Assembly: GCF_021026315.1 (NCBI RefSeq)
Contig: NZ_JAJNCX010000004.1
Span: 248,001 to 312,000 of the forward strand
DNA: 64,000 nucleotides
Direction: 5' to 3'
Source of the DNA: Rhizobium sp. C4
GTDB taxonomy: Bacteria; Pseudomonadota; Alphaproteobacteria; Rhizobiales; Rhizobiaceae
The translations under genes were made by a program, and so were the position numbers. Below the pieces are notes generated by a model. The model worked only from the letters and a program-made list of their open reading frames with translations. It did not search any database and was not told the origin of the DNA. Each line of letters starts with the position of its first letter. Positions within the stretch are counted from its first letter, which is position 1. Shown piece by piece: positions 27,419-34,924 of the stretch.

Positions 27419-27522
27419 GCCTCCCACTTGTGGGGAGGGTTGGGGAGGGGCATTCTTGCCGAAAGCGAATGGATGGCGGCTACCCCCTCTGGCTGCCGCC
27501 ATCTCCCCCACAAGGGGGGAGA
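27419..27522. repeat. Mosaic palindromic repeat (divergent copy) between cobW and higA
   Basis: Arms around CTCCCACTTGTGGGGAGGG and ACCCCCTCTGGCTGCCGCC...CTCCCCCACAAGGGGGGA resemble the repeat family found throughout the cob region, although the left arm is degenerate. It separates cobW from the following antitoxin-like gene. Confidence 0.7.
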
Positions 27523-27566
27523 CGGAAGACGGCCCGCTTGCTGGTCGACCACAAGGGTTGAATGCG

Positions 27567-27875
27567 ATGACGAACATGCTTGCTGTTGAACTGCCAGCCA
27601 TTCGCCCCGGAGAAATTCTGCGGGAGGAATATCTCGTGCCGTTGAACATGAGCGCCGGCGCACTGGCGCGACGGTTGCAGGTGCCACGCACGCGCATCGA
27701 GCGGATTGTGGCGGAAGAAACCGGGATTACGACGGATACGGCGTTGCGTCTGGCCCGCTTCTTTCGCACTACGCCGGATTTCTGGATGAATATGCAGGTT
27801 GGCTATGAACTTGCTGTGGCACGGGCTGAAAAGGCGGACGAGATTGCCGCCATTGAACCGCTTGAAGCGGCCTGA
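27567..27875 (+). CDS. Orphan HigA-family (XRE) antitoxin-like protein
   Basis: A 102-residue HTH protein with the HigA signature IRPGEILREEYLVPLNMSAGALARRLQVPRTRIERIV and the family end DFWMNMQVGYELAVA. It normally pairs with a HigB toxin gene just upstream; here that position holds a palindromic repeat and cobW, so no toxin partner is present. It ends 11 bases before cobN and is likely cotranscribed with the cob genes. It may be a remnant or a free regulator. Confidence 0.85.
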   Translation: MTNMLAVELPAIRPGEILREEYLVPLNMSAGALARRLQVPRTRIERIVAEETGITTDTALRLARFFRTTPDFWMNMQVGYELAVARAEKADEIAAIEPLEAA

Positions 27876-27886
27876 ACTGGGGCAGA

Positions 27887-30800
27887 ATGCATCTTCTTCT
27901 CGCACAAAAGGGTTCCATCGCCGATGGGGGCGAGGCGGTTGATCTTGGTCAGTCGTCGGGCGATATCCTGTTTTTGTCGGCGGCCGATACTGAGCTTGCG
28001 GGGGTGGCTGCTGCGGCGGACGGATGGTCCGGGCCGTCGCTGAGGCTGGCGAGCCTGATGAGCCTCAAGCATCCGATGTCGGTCGATACCTATGTCGAGA
28101 AAACCTTGCGGCATGCGAAGCTCGTTGTCGTCAGGGCGCTGGGCGGGACAGGGTATTTTCAGTATCTGCTGGAGGCGTTTTACACGGCGGCCGAGCGCGC
28201 GGGCGCGTTGATTGTCGCGCTTCCCGGTGATGACCGGCCCGATCCGGCGCTTGCCGATTACTCCAATGTTTCGCGGGCGGATTACGCGGCGCTGCATTCC
28301 TATCTCGTCGAGGGCGGCGAGGCGAATGCACGCGGCTTTCTCGACTATTGCGCCGCCATGCTGGCCTCTGCCGAGAAGCCGGCGCCGGCGACACCGCTTC
28401 TGAAGGCGGGGATCTGGTGGCCGGGGCAGGGTGTTGTCGGCGTGGAGGCGTGGCGGTCCCTCTCCCCCCTCGACGGGGAGATGTCCCGTCAGGGACAGAG
28501 GGGGGTATCCTCTCGTTCCGCCGTGGGGCACCCCCCTCTGTCGGCTTTGCCGACATCTCCCCCTCAAGGGGGGAGATTGGGAGATTGCGGCACCGTCGCG
28601 ATCTGTTTCTACCGGGCGCTCGTGCAATCCGGAGAAACTGCTCCTGTTGCTGCTCTTGTCGACGCATTGGCGGCGCGCGGGTTGAAAGCGCTGCCGGTCT
28701 TCGTGGCGAGCCTCAAGGATGCGGTGAGCCAGGAAACGGTGCGGCATGTCTTCGGTGCGGTTCAGCCGGATGTCGTGATCAACGCGACCGGCTTTGCAGT
28801 CTCGCCGCCGGGTGCCACCTATCAGCCTGGCGTGTTGGACGAGGGCGGGGCGGTCGTGCTTCAGGCAGTCTTTTCCTCCTCGTCCAAGGAGGCATGGGAG
28901 GCCTCGCCGCAGGGGCTGTCGGCGCGCGATCTGGCCATGCATGTGTCGCTGACGGAGACGGATGGGCGCGTGATGACGCGGGCCGTGTCCTTCAAGGCGG
29001 CGGCGCGGTTCGATGAGCGGGTTCAGGCGAATATCGTGTCGCATGTGCCGGAGCCGGGGCGGGTCGGTTTCGTGACCGATCTCGCGGCCAATTGGGTACG
29101 GCTGAGGCGGAAGCCGGCGGCAGAGCGTCGCGTCGCCATCGTGCTTGCCAATTATCCGAACCGCGACGGGCGGCTCGGCAATGGTGTCGGGCTCGATACG
29201 CCGGCCGGCACGGTCGAGGTTTTGAACGCGATGGCAGGAGCGGGATATCCGGTGACGGACATTCCGACGAATAGCGACCGGCTCATGGATTTCCTGATGG
29301 CCGGGCCGACCAATGCCGGCAATGACGGGCGCGAGATCCGAGAAACGCTTTCTCTGAGTCACTACAAGGCCTTCTTCGCGAAACTTCCCAAAGTGATTCA
29401 AGCGGCTGTGACGGCGAAATGGGGCGGACCGGAGCGCGATCCCTATGTCGTCGGCGATGTCTTTGCTTTGCCCATGTCCCGGCTCGGTGACGTGGCGATC
29501 GGCATTCAGCCGGCGCGGGGCTACAATATCGACCCGAAAGAGACCTATCATTCGCCGGACCTCGTGCCGCCGCATGGCTATTTTGCCTTCTATGCCTGGC
29601 TGCGCGAGAGCTTCGGCGCAGATGCCGTCGTGCATATGGGCAAGCATGGCAATCTCGAATGGCTGCCGGGCAAGGCGCTGGCGCTGTCCGAGACCTGCTA
29701 TCCGGAGGCGGTGTTCGGCCCGCTGCCGCAGCTTTATCCCTTCATTGTCAACGATCCGGGCGAGGGTACGCAAGCCAAGCGCCGCACCTCCGCCGTCATT
29801 ATCGACCATCTGACGCCGCCGCTGACGCGGGCGGAAAGCTACGGGCCGCTGAAGGATCTGGAAGCGCTGGTCGATGAATATTATCAGGCGGCGGGCGGCG
29901 ATCCGCGCCGTCTGACCGTGCTGCGGAAGAAAATCCTCGATCTCGTGACGGACATCGGGCTCGACCATGATGCGGGCATCGTGCGGGCCGACGATGCGGA
30001 TCAGGCGCTGGTGAAGCTCGACGCCTGGCTCTGCGATCTCAAGGAAATGCAGATCCGCGATGGCTTGCATGTCTTTGGTGTTGCGCCGGAGGGGCGGCTG
30101 CTGACCGATCTTTGCGTGGCCCTGGCGCGGGTGCCGCGCGGGCTGGGCGAGGGTGGAGATCAGAGCTTGCAGCGGGCGATTGCGGTGGATTCCCTTTCAC
30201 TCTCCCCCCTTGAGGGGGAGATGTCGGCGAAGCCGACAGAGGGGGGTATCGCGCCGTTATGCCGTGACTTACCCCCCTCTGTCCCTGACGGGACATCTCC
30301 CCCTCAAGGGGGGAGATTGGCGGCGAGCGTTTTCGACCCTCTCGATTGCACCATGTCGGACCTCTGGGCCGGCTCGCAGCCCGCCATCCTCGCCGATCTC
30401 TCCGCCGATCCATGGCGCACCAATGGCGATACGGTCGAGCGGATCGAATTGCTGGCGGTGCAACTGGTCTCCGGCGAGGTGTCTTGCCCCGAGGGCTGGA
30501 CTGCCACGCATGCGGTTCTCGATGCGATCGAGAGCCGGCTGAAACCTTCCGTCATCGCCTGCGGGCCGGCGGAAATTGAAGGCCTGTTGAGAGGGCTTGA
30601 TGGCCGCTTCGTCCCACCCGGCCCGTCCGGTGCGCCGACGCGGGGGCGGCCGGATGTGTTGCCGACGGGCCGCAACTTCTATTCCGTCGACAGCCGCGCC
30701 GTGCCGACGCAGACGGCCTGGGAACTGGGCCGCAAGTCTGCCGAACTCCTCGTCACCCGCTATGTGCAGGACCATGGCGACTGGCCGAAGAGCTTCGCGC

Positions 30801-31852
30801 TGACCGCCTGGGGCACGTCAAACATGCGCACCGGCGGTGACGATATTGCGCAAGGTCTGGCGCTGATCGGGGTGAAACCAGTTTGGGATACGGCGTCGCT
30901 GCGTGTCACCGGCTATGAGGTGATCCCGGTCGCGCAGCTCGGGCGGCCGCGGGTCGATGTCACGCTGCGCATTTCCGGCTTTTTCCGCGATGCCTTTCCC
31001 GAGCAGATCGCGCTCTTCGACAAGGCGGTGCGCGCGGTTGGCGGGCTGGATGAGGACGCAGGCGACAACCCGATTGCGGCGCGCATGCGCGGCGAACAGG
31101 CCGCATTGGTATCTGCCGGGATGGGCGAGGCCGAGGCCGCGCGCAAGGCGGGCTTCCGTGTTTTCGGCTCCAAGCCGGGGGCCTATGGCGCCGGCCTTCA
31201 GGCGCTGATCGATGAAAAGGGCTGGGACCGGCGCGGCGATCTGGCGGAGAGCTATCTCGTTTGGGGCTCCTATGCCTATGGCGCGGGCGAAGAGGGGGTG
31301 GCCGAGCGCGGGCTGTTCGAGACCCGGCTTTCGACGGTCGAGGCCGTCATCCAGAACCAGGACAATCGCGAACACGACCTTCTCGATTCCGACGACTATT
31401 ACCAGTTCGAAGGCGGCATGTCGGCGGCGGTGGAGCATCTGAAGGGCAGCCAGCCGGCGGTCTATCACAACGACCACTCGCGGCCGGAAAAGCCGGTCAT
31501 CCGCTCGCTTGAAGAAGAAATTTCCCGCGTCGTGCGCGGCCGCGTCGTCAACCCGAAATGGATCGCCGGCGTGATGCGCCATGACTACAAGGGCGCGTTC
31601 GAGATCACCGCGACGGTGGATTACATGTTCGCCTTTTCCGCCACGACGGGCGCGGTGAAGAGCCATCATTTCGAGGCCGCGTATCAGGCCTTCATCGCGG
31701 ACGAGGCGGTGCGCGACTTCATGCGCGACAAGAATGCGCCGGCGCTGACGGAGCTGGCCGAGCGGTTCATCGAGGCGCTGGATCGCGGGCTCTGGGAGGC
31801 GCGGTCGAATTCGGCGCGGTTCGAACTGGAGCGGTTGGCGGGGAGCCGATGA
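27887..31852 (+). CDS. cobN: Cobaltochelatase large subunit CobN, with two in-frame repeat insertions
   Basis: This 1321-residue protein is the H-subunit of the ATP-dependent aerobic cobalt chelatase (CobN with CobS and CobT), inserting cobalt into hydrogenobyrinate a,c-diamide. Family motifs include YKAFFAKLPK, VHMGKHGNLEWLPGKALALSE near 585 and the C-terminal WIAGVMRHDYKGAFEI. CobN is usually about 1250-1280 residues; the excess is explained by two 40-codon stretches at about 192-231 and 772-811 encoded by palindromic repeats (SPLDGEMSRQGQRG... and SPLEGEMSAKPTEGG...). Both keep the frame. cobS and cobT are not in this window. Confidence 0.95.
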   Translation: MHLLLAQKGSIADGGEAVDLGQSSGDILFLSAADTELAGVAAAADGWSGPSLRLASLMSLKHPMSVDTYVEKTLRHAKLVVVRALGGTGYFQYLLEAFYTAAERAGALIVALPGDDRPDPALADYSNVSRADYAALHSYLVEGGEANARGFLDYCAAMLASAEKPAPATPLLKAGIWWPGQGVVGVEAWRSLSPLDGEMSRQGQRGVSSRSAVGHPPLSALPTSPPQGGRLGDCGTVAICFYRALVQSGETAPVAALVDALAARGLKALPVFVASLKDAVSQETVRHVFGAVQPDVVINATGFAVSPPGATYQPGVLDEGGAVVLQAVFSSSSKEAWEASPQGLSARDLAMHVSLTETDGRVMTRAVSFKAAARFDERVQANIVSHVPEPGRVGFVTDLAANWVRLRRKPAAERRVAIVLANYPNRDGRLGNGVGLDTPAGTVEVLNAMAGAGYPVTDIPTNSDRLMDFLMAGPTNAGNDGREIRETLSLSHYKAFFAKLPKVIQAAVTAKWGGPERDPYVVGDVFALPMSRLGDVAIGIQPARGYNIDPKETYHSPDLVPPHGYFAFYAWLRESFGADAVVHMGKHGNLEWLPGKALALSETCYPEAVFGPLPQLYPFIVNDPGEGTQAKRRTSAVIIDHLTPPLTRAESYGPLKDLEALVDEYYQAAGGDPRRLTVLRKKILDLVTDIGLDHDAGIVRADDADQALVKLDAWLCDLKEMQIRDGLHVFGVAPEGRLLTDLCVALARVPRGLGEGGDQSLQRAIAVDSLSLSPLEGEMSAKPTEGGIAPLCRDLPPSVPDGTSPPQGGRLAASVFDPLDCTMSDLWAGSQPAILADLSADPWRTNGDTVERIELLAVQLVSGEVSCPEGWTATHAVLDAIESRLKPSVIACGPAEIEGLLRGLDGRFVPPGPSGAPTRGRPDVLPTGRNFYSVDSRAVPTQTAWELGRKSAELLVTRYVQDHGDWPKSFALTAWGTSNMRTGGDDIAQGLALIGVKPVWDTASLRVTGYEVIPVAQLGRPRVDVTLRISGFFRDAFPEQIALFDKAVRAVGGLDEDAGDNPIAARMRGEQAALVSAGMGEAEAARKAGFRVFGSKPGAYGAGLQALIDEKGWDRRGDLAESYLVWGSYAYGAGEEGVAERGLFETRLSTVEAVIQNQDNREHDLLDSDDYYQFEGGMSAAVEHLKGSQPAVYHNDHSRPEKPVIRSLEEEISRVVRGRVVNPKWIAGVMRHDYKGAFEITATVDYMFAFSATTGAVKSHHFEAAYQAFIADEAVRDFMRDKNAPALTELAERFIEALDRGLWEARSNSARFELERLAGSR
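28461..28580. repeat. 120-bp palindromic element inserted in-frame in cobN (copy 1)
   Basis: The outer arms TCTCCCCCCTCGACGGGGAG and CTCCCCCTCAAGGGGGGAGA, with inner arms GGACAGAGGGGGGTATC and ACCCCCCTCTGTCGG, form a compound palindrome. It is exactly 40 codons long and open in all three forward frames. In cobN it is read as SPLDGEMSRQGQRG...PTSPPQGGRLG and falls between IWWPGQGVVGVEAWR and AICFYRALVQSG, which are normally closer in CobN proteins. Confidence 0.88.
30201..30320. repeat. 120-bp palindromic element inserted in-frame in cobN (copy 2)
   Basis: Same family, same length and same reading phase as the copy at 28461. The arms are TCTCCCCCCTTGAGGGGGAG and CTCCCCCTCAAGGGGGGAGA. It is translated as SPLEGEMSAKPTEGG...GTSPPQGGRLA, about residues 772-811 of CobN, between LQRAIAVDSL and ASVFDPLDC. 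Confidence 0.88.
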
Positions 31853-31854
31853 TG

Positions 31855-32229
31855 CTATTTGTTGGGGATGTAGAGGACCTGCGGCAGGCTCTCGAAATGC
31901 CGATCGCAGGTGACGAGTTCAGCCTCGAACTCAAGTGCTGCGGCGTAGACGATCGCGTCGGCCGTCGCGAGTTTCAGGTCGCGGTGAACCTCGGCTGCCA
32001 TGAGCGCGCGTTTGGTGTCGAGAGGGGCTGAGATGCATTGGCTTGAGAAGGCGAGGAATTTGCGCAGCGTGGCGGAGTCGGCCTCGCGCGCAATCCATTT
32101 GGCCAGCTCAAGCTCGATGATCGATGGCATGGCAATTTCCTGCGGAGCCGGAACGTCCTCAAGCAGGCGGCCCGCGCATGGACCATCGGCGAGAATTTCG
32201 ATCCAGACGGACGAGTCGATGACGCGCAT
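31855..32229 (-). CDS. vapC: VapC-type PIN-domain toxin
   Basis: A 124-residue PIN-domain ribonuclease with the acidic residues in MRVIDSSVWIEIL near the N-terminus, a Glu in SIIELELAKWI, and LATADAIVYAAALEF with DRHF near the C-terminus. VapC toxins cleave tRNA or rRNA. The gene is antisense-oriented, with its stop two bases from the cobN stop, and its start overlaps the antitoxin stop by one base (TGATG). Confidence 0.9.
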   Translation of the reverse strand: MRVIDSSVWIEILADGPCAGRLLEDVPAPQEIAMPSIIELELAKWIAREADSATLRKFLAFSSQCISAPLDTKRALMAAEVHRDLKLATADAIVYAAALEFEAELVTCDRHFESLPQVLYIPNK

Positions 32230-32441
32230 CAGGTGCGGTCACGCCGGTCGCGGATATCGGCGCGGTCGGCTCCCTTGGCGAGTCCGCGCAGTTCTGTCAC
32301 TGAGGGAACCGGCACGAGAAGATAACCGCCATCGCCCGGTACGAAGGCGAATTTCTGCCCCGGATGCCAGTCTTCCTTTTCCCGCACCGCTTTGGGAACG
32401 GAAATCTGGAATTTGGACGACAGCGTTGCTGTATCGCTCAT
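32229..32441 (-). CDS. vapB: VapB-type AbrB/SpoVT antitoxin
   Basis: A 70-residue swapped-hairpin AbrB-like DNA-binding protein: MSDTATLSSKFQISVPKAVREKEDWHPGQKF is the typical strand-turn-strand with 'Q(I/V)S(V/I)P'. It should bind VapC and autoregulate. The ATG at 32441 is chosen from domain extent and an AGGAAAA ribosome-binding site. The pair is inserted between cobN and cobO on the opposite strand. Confidence 0.87.
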   Translation of the reverse strand: MSDTATLSSKFQISVPKAVREKEDWHPGQKFAFVPGDGGYLLVPVPSVTELRGLAKGADRADIRDRRDRT

Positions 32442-32501
32442 TTTTACGTTTTCCTGTCGATGGACAAATGTAAGAATAACGCAAATCGAGGAGCCTGCAA
32501 A

Positions 32502-33131
32502 GTGACTGAAGCCGAAGAGACCACGCCCAAGGACGATGCGCGTCACGCCGAGAAGATGGCGAAGAAGAAAGCCGCGCGCGACAAGATCATGGCGACGAAG
32601 ACCGACGAGAAGGGGCTGATCGTCGTTCATACCGGCAAGGGCAAGGGCAAGTCGACGGCTGCGTTTGGCATGATCTTCCGGCATATCGCCCATGGCATGC
32701 CGTCGGCGGTCGTGCAGTTCATCAAGGGGGGCATGTCGACGGGTGAGCGCGACCTGATCCTGGCGCGTTTTTCGGATCTCTGCGAATTCCACACGATGGG
32801 CGAGGGCTTTACCTGGGAGACGCAGGACCGCGCGCGTGACGTTGCGGCAGCGCAGGCGGCCTGGGCCAAGGCGAAGGAGCTGATTGCCTCGGGTGAGAAG
32901 TCGATGGTGCTGCTCGACGAGATCAATATCGCGATCCGCTACGACTATATCGATATCAACGAGGTGGTGGATTTTCTCAAGACCGAGAAGCCGCATATGA
33001 CGCATGTCGTGCTTACGGGACGCAATGCGCGCGACGAGCTGATCGAGATTGCCGATCTGGTCACGGAGATGGAGCTGGTGAAGCATCCGTTCCGGTCGGG
33101 CATCAAGGCGCAGAAGGGTGTTGAATATTAA
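32502..33131 (+). CDS. cobO: Cob(I)yrinic acid a,c-diamide adenosyltransferase CobO
   Basis: About 209 residues of the CobA/CobO/BtuR family with the P-loop HTGKGKGKSTAAFGMIFR near residue 44. FIKGGMSTGERD and LLDEINIAIRYDYID follow. It transfers the 5'-deoxyadenosyl group of ATP to Co(I) corrinoid. GTG at 32502 is chosen because GGAG lies eight bases upstream and the length matches the family; ATG at 32460 is the alternative and would lie in the vapB promoter region. Confidence 0.93.
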   Translation: MTEAEETTPKDDARHAEKMAKKKAARDKIMATKTDEKGLIVVHTGKGKGKSTAAFGMIFRHIAHGMPSAVVQFIKGGMSTGERDLILARFSDLCEFHTMGEGFTWETQDRARDVAAAQAAWAKAKELIASGEKSMVLLDEINIAIRYDYIDINEVVDFLKTEKPHMTHVVLTGRNARDELIEIADLVTEMELVKHPFRSGIKAQKGVEY

Positions 33132-33206
33132 GGTTCAGGCGTCGAGGTTTGACATCTGGTCCAAACGCTCGTCCATGTGTGCTGATCCTTCCCGTTAAAG
33201 GGGATT

Positions 33207-33500
33207 TCAAAGAAAAGTGGGCCAGCGGCGAGAGGTGTGAACGACGGTAAGAATGTCGACAGATGTTTCCGCCACGCGGTATGCGATGACGTAGGAGATG
33301 TCCGGCAAAACCAGTTCGCGGGTTCCTTTGATGCGGCCGTCGCGCCCCATTTCAGGTTGGCTGGCGAGGGAATCTGCGGCGACGACAATGCGATTCAAGA
33401 CCTTGGAGGCAGCGTTCGGATTCTGCGCGGATATGTAGGCACCAATTTCATCCAGTCGGCGTAGGGCTCGGCGGGTCCAGCGGATTTTCCGGACCACCAA
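33207..33500 (-). CDS. ParE/RelE-type toxin
   Basis: A 97-residue toxin with WTRRALRRLDEIGAYISAQNPNAASKVLNRI, the ParE helical hairpin, and the family end VIAYRVAETSVDILTVVHTSRRWP. ParE toxins inhibit DNA gyrase; RelE-like relatives cut mRNA, and the two cannot be separated with certainty here, though ParE is favoured. The antitoxin gene is two bases upstream. Confidence 0.9.
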   Translation of the reverse strand: MVVRKIRWTRRALRRLDEIGAYISAQNPNAASKVLNRIVVAADSLASQPEMGRDGRIKGTRELVLPDISYVIAYRVAETSVDILTVVHTSRRWPTFL

Positions 33501-33502
33501 GA

Positions 33503-33742
33503 TTAGCGTCCAGATGCGCGATATCGGTCGATGATGATCTTCAAATCATCGTCGCTCGCGAAATCGCCTTTCTCGGCTTCATCGAGGCCGGCCTGGATTT
33601 CGGCGATTTGCCAATTTTCCTTCGCGATGAACTCTTCTATGGCGCGTGAGACAAGCGAAGATCGCGAGCTCTCCTGAACCTGAGCGAGCGTGTCGAGCTT
33701 TTCCACCGTTTCGTCGGACAGGCTAATGGTAAGGGCAGACAT
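33503..33742 (-). CDS. Ribbon-helix-helix (CopG/ParD-type) antitoxin
   Basis: A 79-residue protein starting MSALTISLSDETVEKLDTLAQVQ, an N-terminal RHH DNA-binding domain, with a C-terminal toxin-binding segment rich in acidic residues (GLDEAEKGDFASDDDL). It should form the antidote to the adjacent ParE-like toxin and repress the operon through the inverted repeat at 33751-33789. Confidence 0.88.
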   Translation of the reverse strand: MSALTISLSDETVEKLDTLAQVQESSRSSLVSRAIEEFIAKENWQIAEIQAGLDEAEKGDFASDDDLKIIIDRYRASGR

Positions 33743-33750
33743 CCATGTTT

Positions 33751-33789
33751 CCTTCTACCGCTCCTGTGGAAGTTCAATATAGTAGAAGG
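33751..33789 (-). promoter_or_regulatory. Inverted-repeat operator of the ParDE-like module
   Basis: CCTTCTAC and GTAGAAGG form a perfect 8-bp inverted repeat with a 23-base spacer just upstream of the antitoxin ATG. The minus strand contains a TATATT -10-like hexamer inside the repeat, as expected for autoregulation. Confidence 0.5.
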
Positions 33790-33804
33790 GCAAGGTTGCC
33801 GCAA

Positions 33805-34590
33805 TCACATCCCCAGCCACACCCGCACGGGGTTGGCCGGATCGGCCAGCAGCTTCACCGCCAGCGCCATGCAGGTGACGACCAGCAGCGGGCGGATAAT
33901 TTTTGCGCCATTGCGCATGGCAAGCCGCGAGCCGGTCTGGGCGCCGAGAAACTGGCCGACGGCCATGGTGAGGCCGACCTTCCAGAGGATCACGCCCGAG
34001 ATGCTGAAGATGATGAAGCCGCCGATATTGGAGGCGAAGTTGAGAAGTTTCGTATGCGCGGTCGCCTTCAGCATGCCGAAGCCGGCCATGGTGACGAAGG
34101 CGAGCATGAAGAAGGAGCCCGTTCCGGGGCCGAACATGCCGTCATAAAAGCCGATGATCGGCACGAAGGTCAGGCCGAAGACGAAGGGGCGGATCCGGGC
34201 ATGGCGGTCATCGTCGCCCATGTCGCGCCTCAGGCCGAAATAGAGCGCGACTGCGATCAGCAGAAGCGGCAGGAAGGCTTTCAGTACATCGCCGGGAATA
34301 TAGGTCGTGACCTTTGCGCCGATCATTGCACCCAGCATGGACATGAGCGCCATCGGCAGCTGTTCTTTCAGCCGAACATGCCCCTTGGCGGCATAGGCGA
34401 GCGTCGCCGAGCCCGCGCCGAACAGGGATTGCAGCTTGTTGGTGCCGAGCGTTTCGAGCGGCGGGACACCGGCGATCAGCAGGGCTGGAACCGTGATCAG
34501 CCCGCCGCCGCCAGCAATGGAATCGATGAAGCCGGCAACGAAGGCTGCGATGAAAAGGAAGACGAGGAGATGCAGGGTGATTTCGAGCAC
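33805..34590 (-). CDS. TSUP family (TauE/SafE-like) transporter
   Basis: About 261 residues with seven or eight hydrophobic helices. The N-terminal repeat contains FIDSIAGGGGLITVPALL and the C-terminal repeat YDGMFGPGTGSFFMLAF, the paired glycine-rich motifs of the TSUP family, which move sulfite, sulfonates or other small anions. A GTG at 34590 gives the usual family length; no strong ribosome-binding site is visible and the frame stays open to 34683, so the start is uncertain. Position among cob genes may mean cobalt or sulfur-compound transport, but this is weak. Confidence 0.85.
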   Translation of the reverse strand: MLEITLHLLVFLFIAAFVAGFIDSIAGGGGLITVPALLIAGVPPLETLGTNKLQSLFGAGSATLAYAAKGHVRLKEQLPMALMSMLGAMIGAKVTTYIPGDVLKAFLPLLLIAVALYFGLRRDMGDDDRHARIRPFVFGLTFVPIIGFYDGMFGPGTGSFFMLAFVTMAGFGMLKATAHTKLLNFASNIGGFIIFSISGVILWKVGLTMAVGQFLGAQTGSRLAMRNGAKIIRPLLVVTCMALAVKLLADPANPVRVWLGM

Positions 34591-34924
34591 GGGCAGGCTT
34601 TCGCGGGGACGAGGGCCGACATGTCGCACCGGCGGGCGAAAAACGCAAATGCCATTTGGTCTCCGTCGCAATTCCTGTGACAAGAACAGGCTTGGCGCAA
34701 ACGCACCTTTGGCAGGCGCAATCCGGTTTGACCCAGGCGCGTGCTTCGGCTAACACCGATCGTTCAAGATGTACGGCGGCGTCCTTTTCAGGACTGAAGC
34801 AAATCCGGTGCGGCTGACCCAATTCGGGGGCTTGGATCCGGGGCTGTCGGGGAGGTGGGGCGTTGCCATGCGCAAGCGCTCGCGCCGTTTCGTGCATTGG
34901 GATAACGCGAAACGGGAGACTGTC
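34591..34924. other. Intergenic region upstream of cbiX
   Basis: About 330 bases between divergent transporter and cbiX genes. It contains AAATCCGGTGCGGCTGACCC, faintly like part of a cobalamin riboswitch core, but none of the other conserved boxes, so no riboswitch is called. A GGGAGA ribosome-binding site for cbiX lies at its end. Confidence 0.45.

Noticed and set aside
27803-30070. Very long minus-strand frame antisense to cobN
   Set aside because: High-GC antisense shadow with Arg/His-rich composition and no motifs, opposite a clear CobN.
34780-34850. Possible cobalamin riboswitch before cbiX (AAATCCGGTGCGGCTGACCC)
   Set aside because: Only one core segment is vaguely similar; the ACTGT, GCCACTG, GGGAAGG and CAGGAGACC boxes are all missing in the following sequence.
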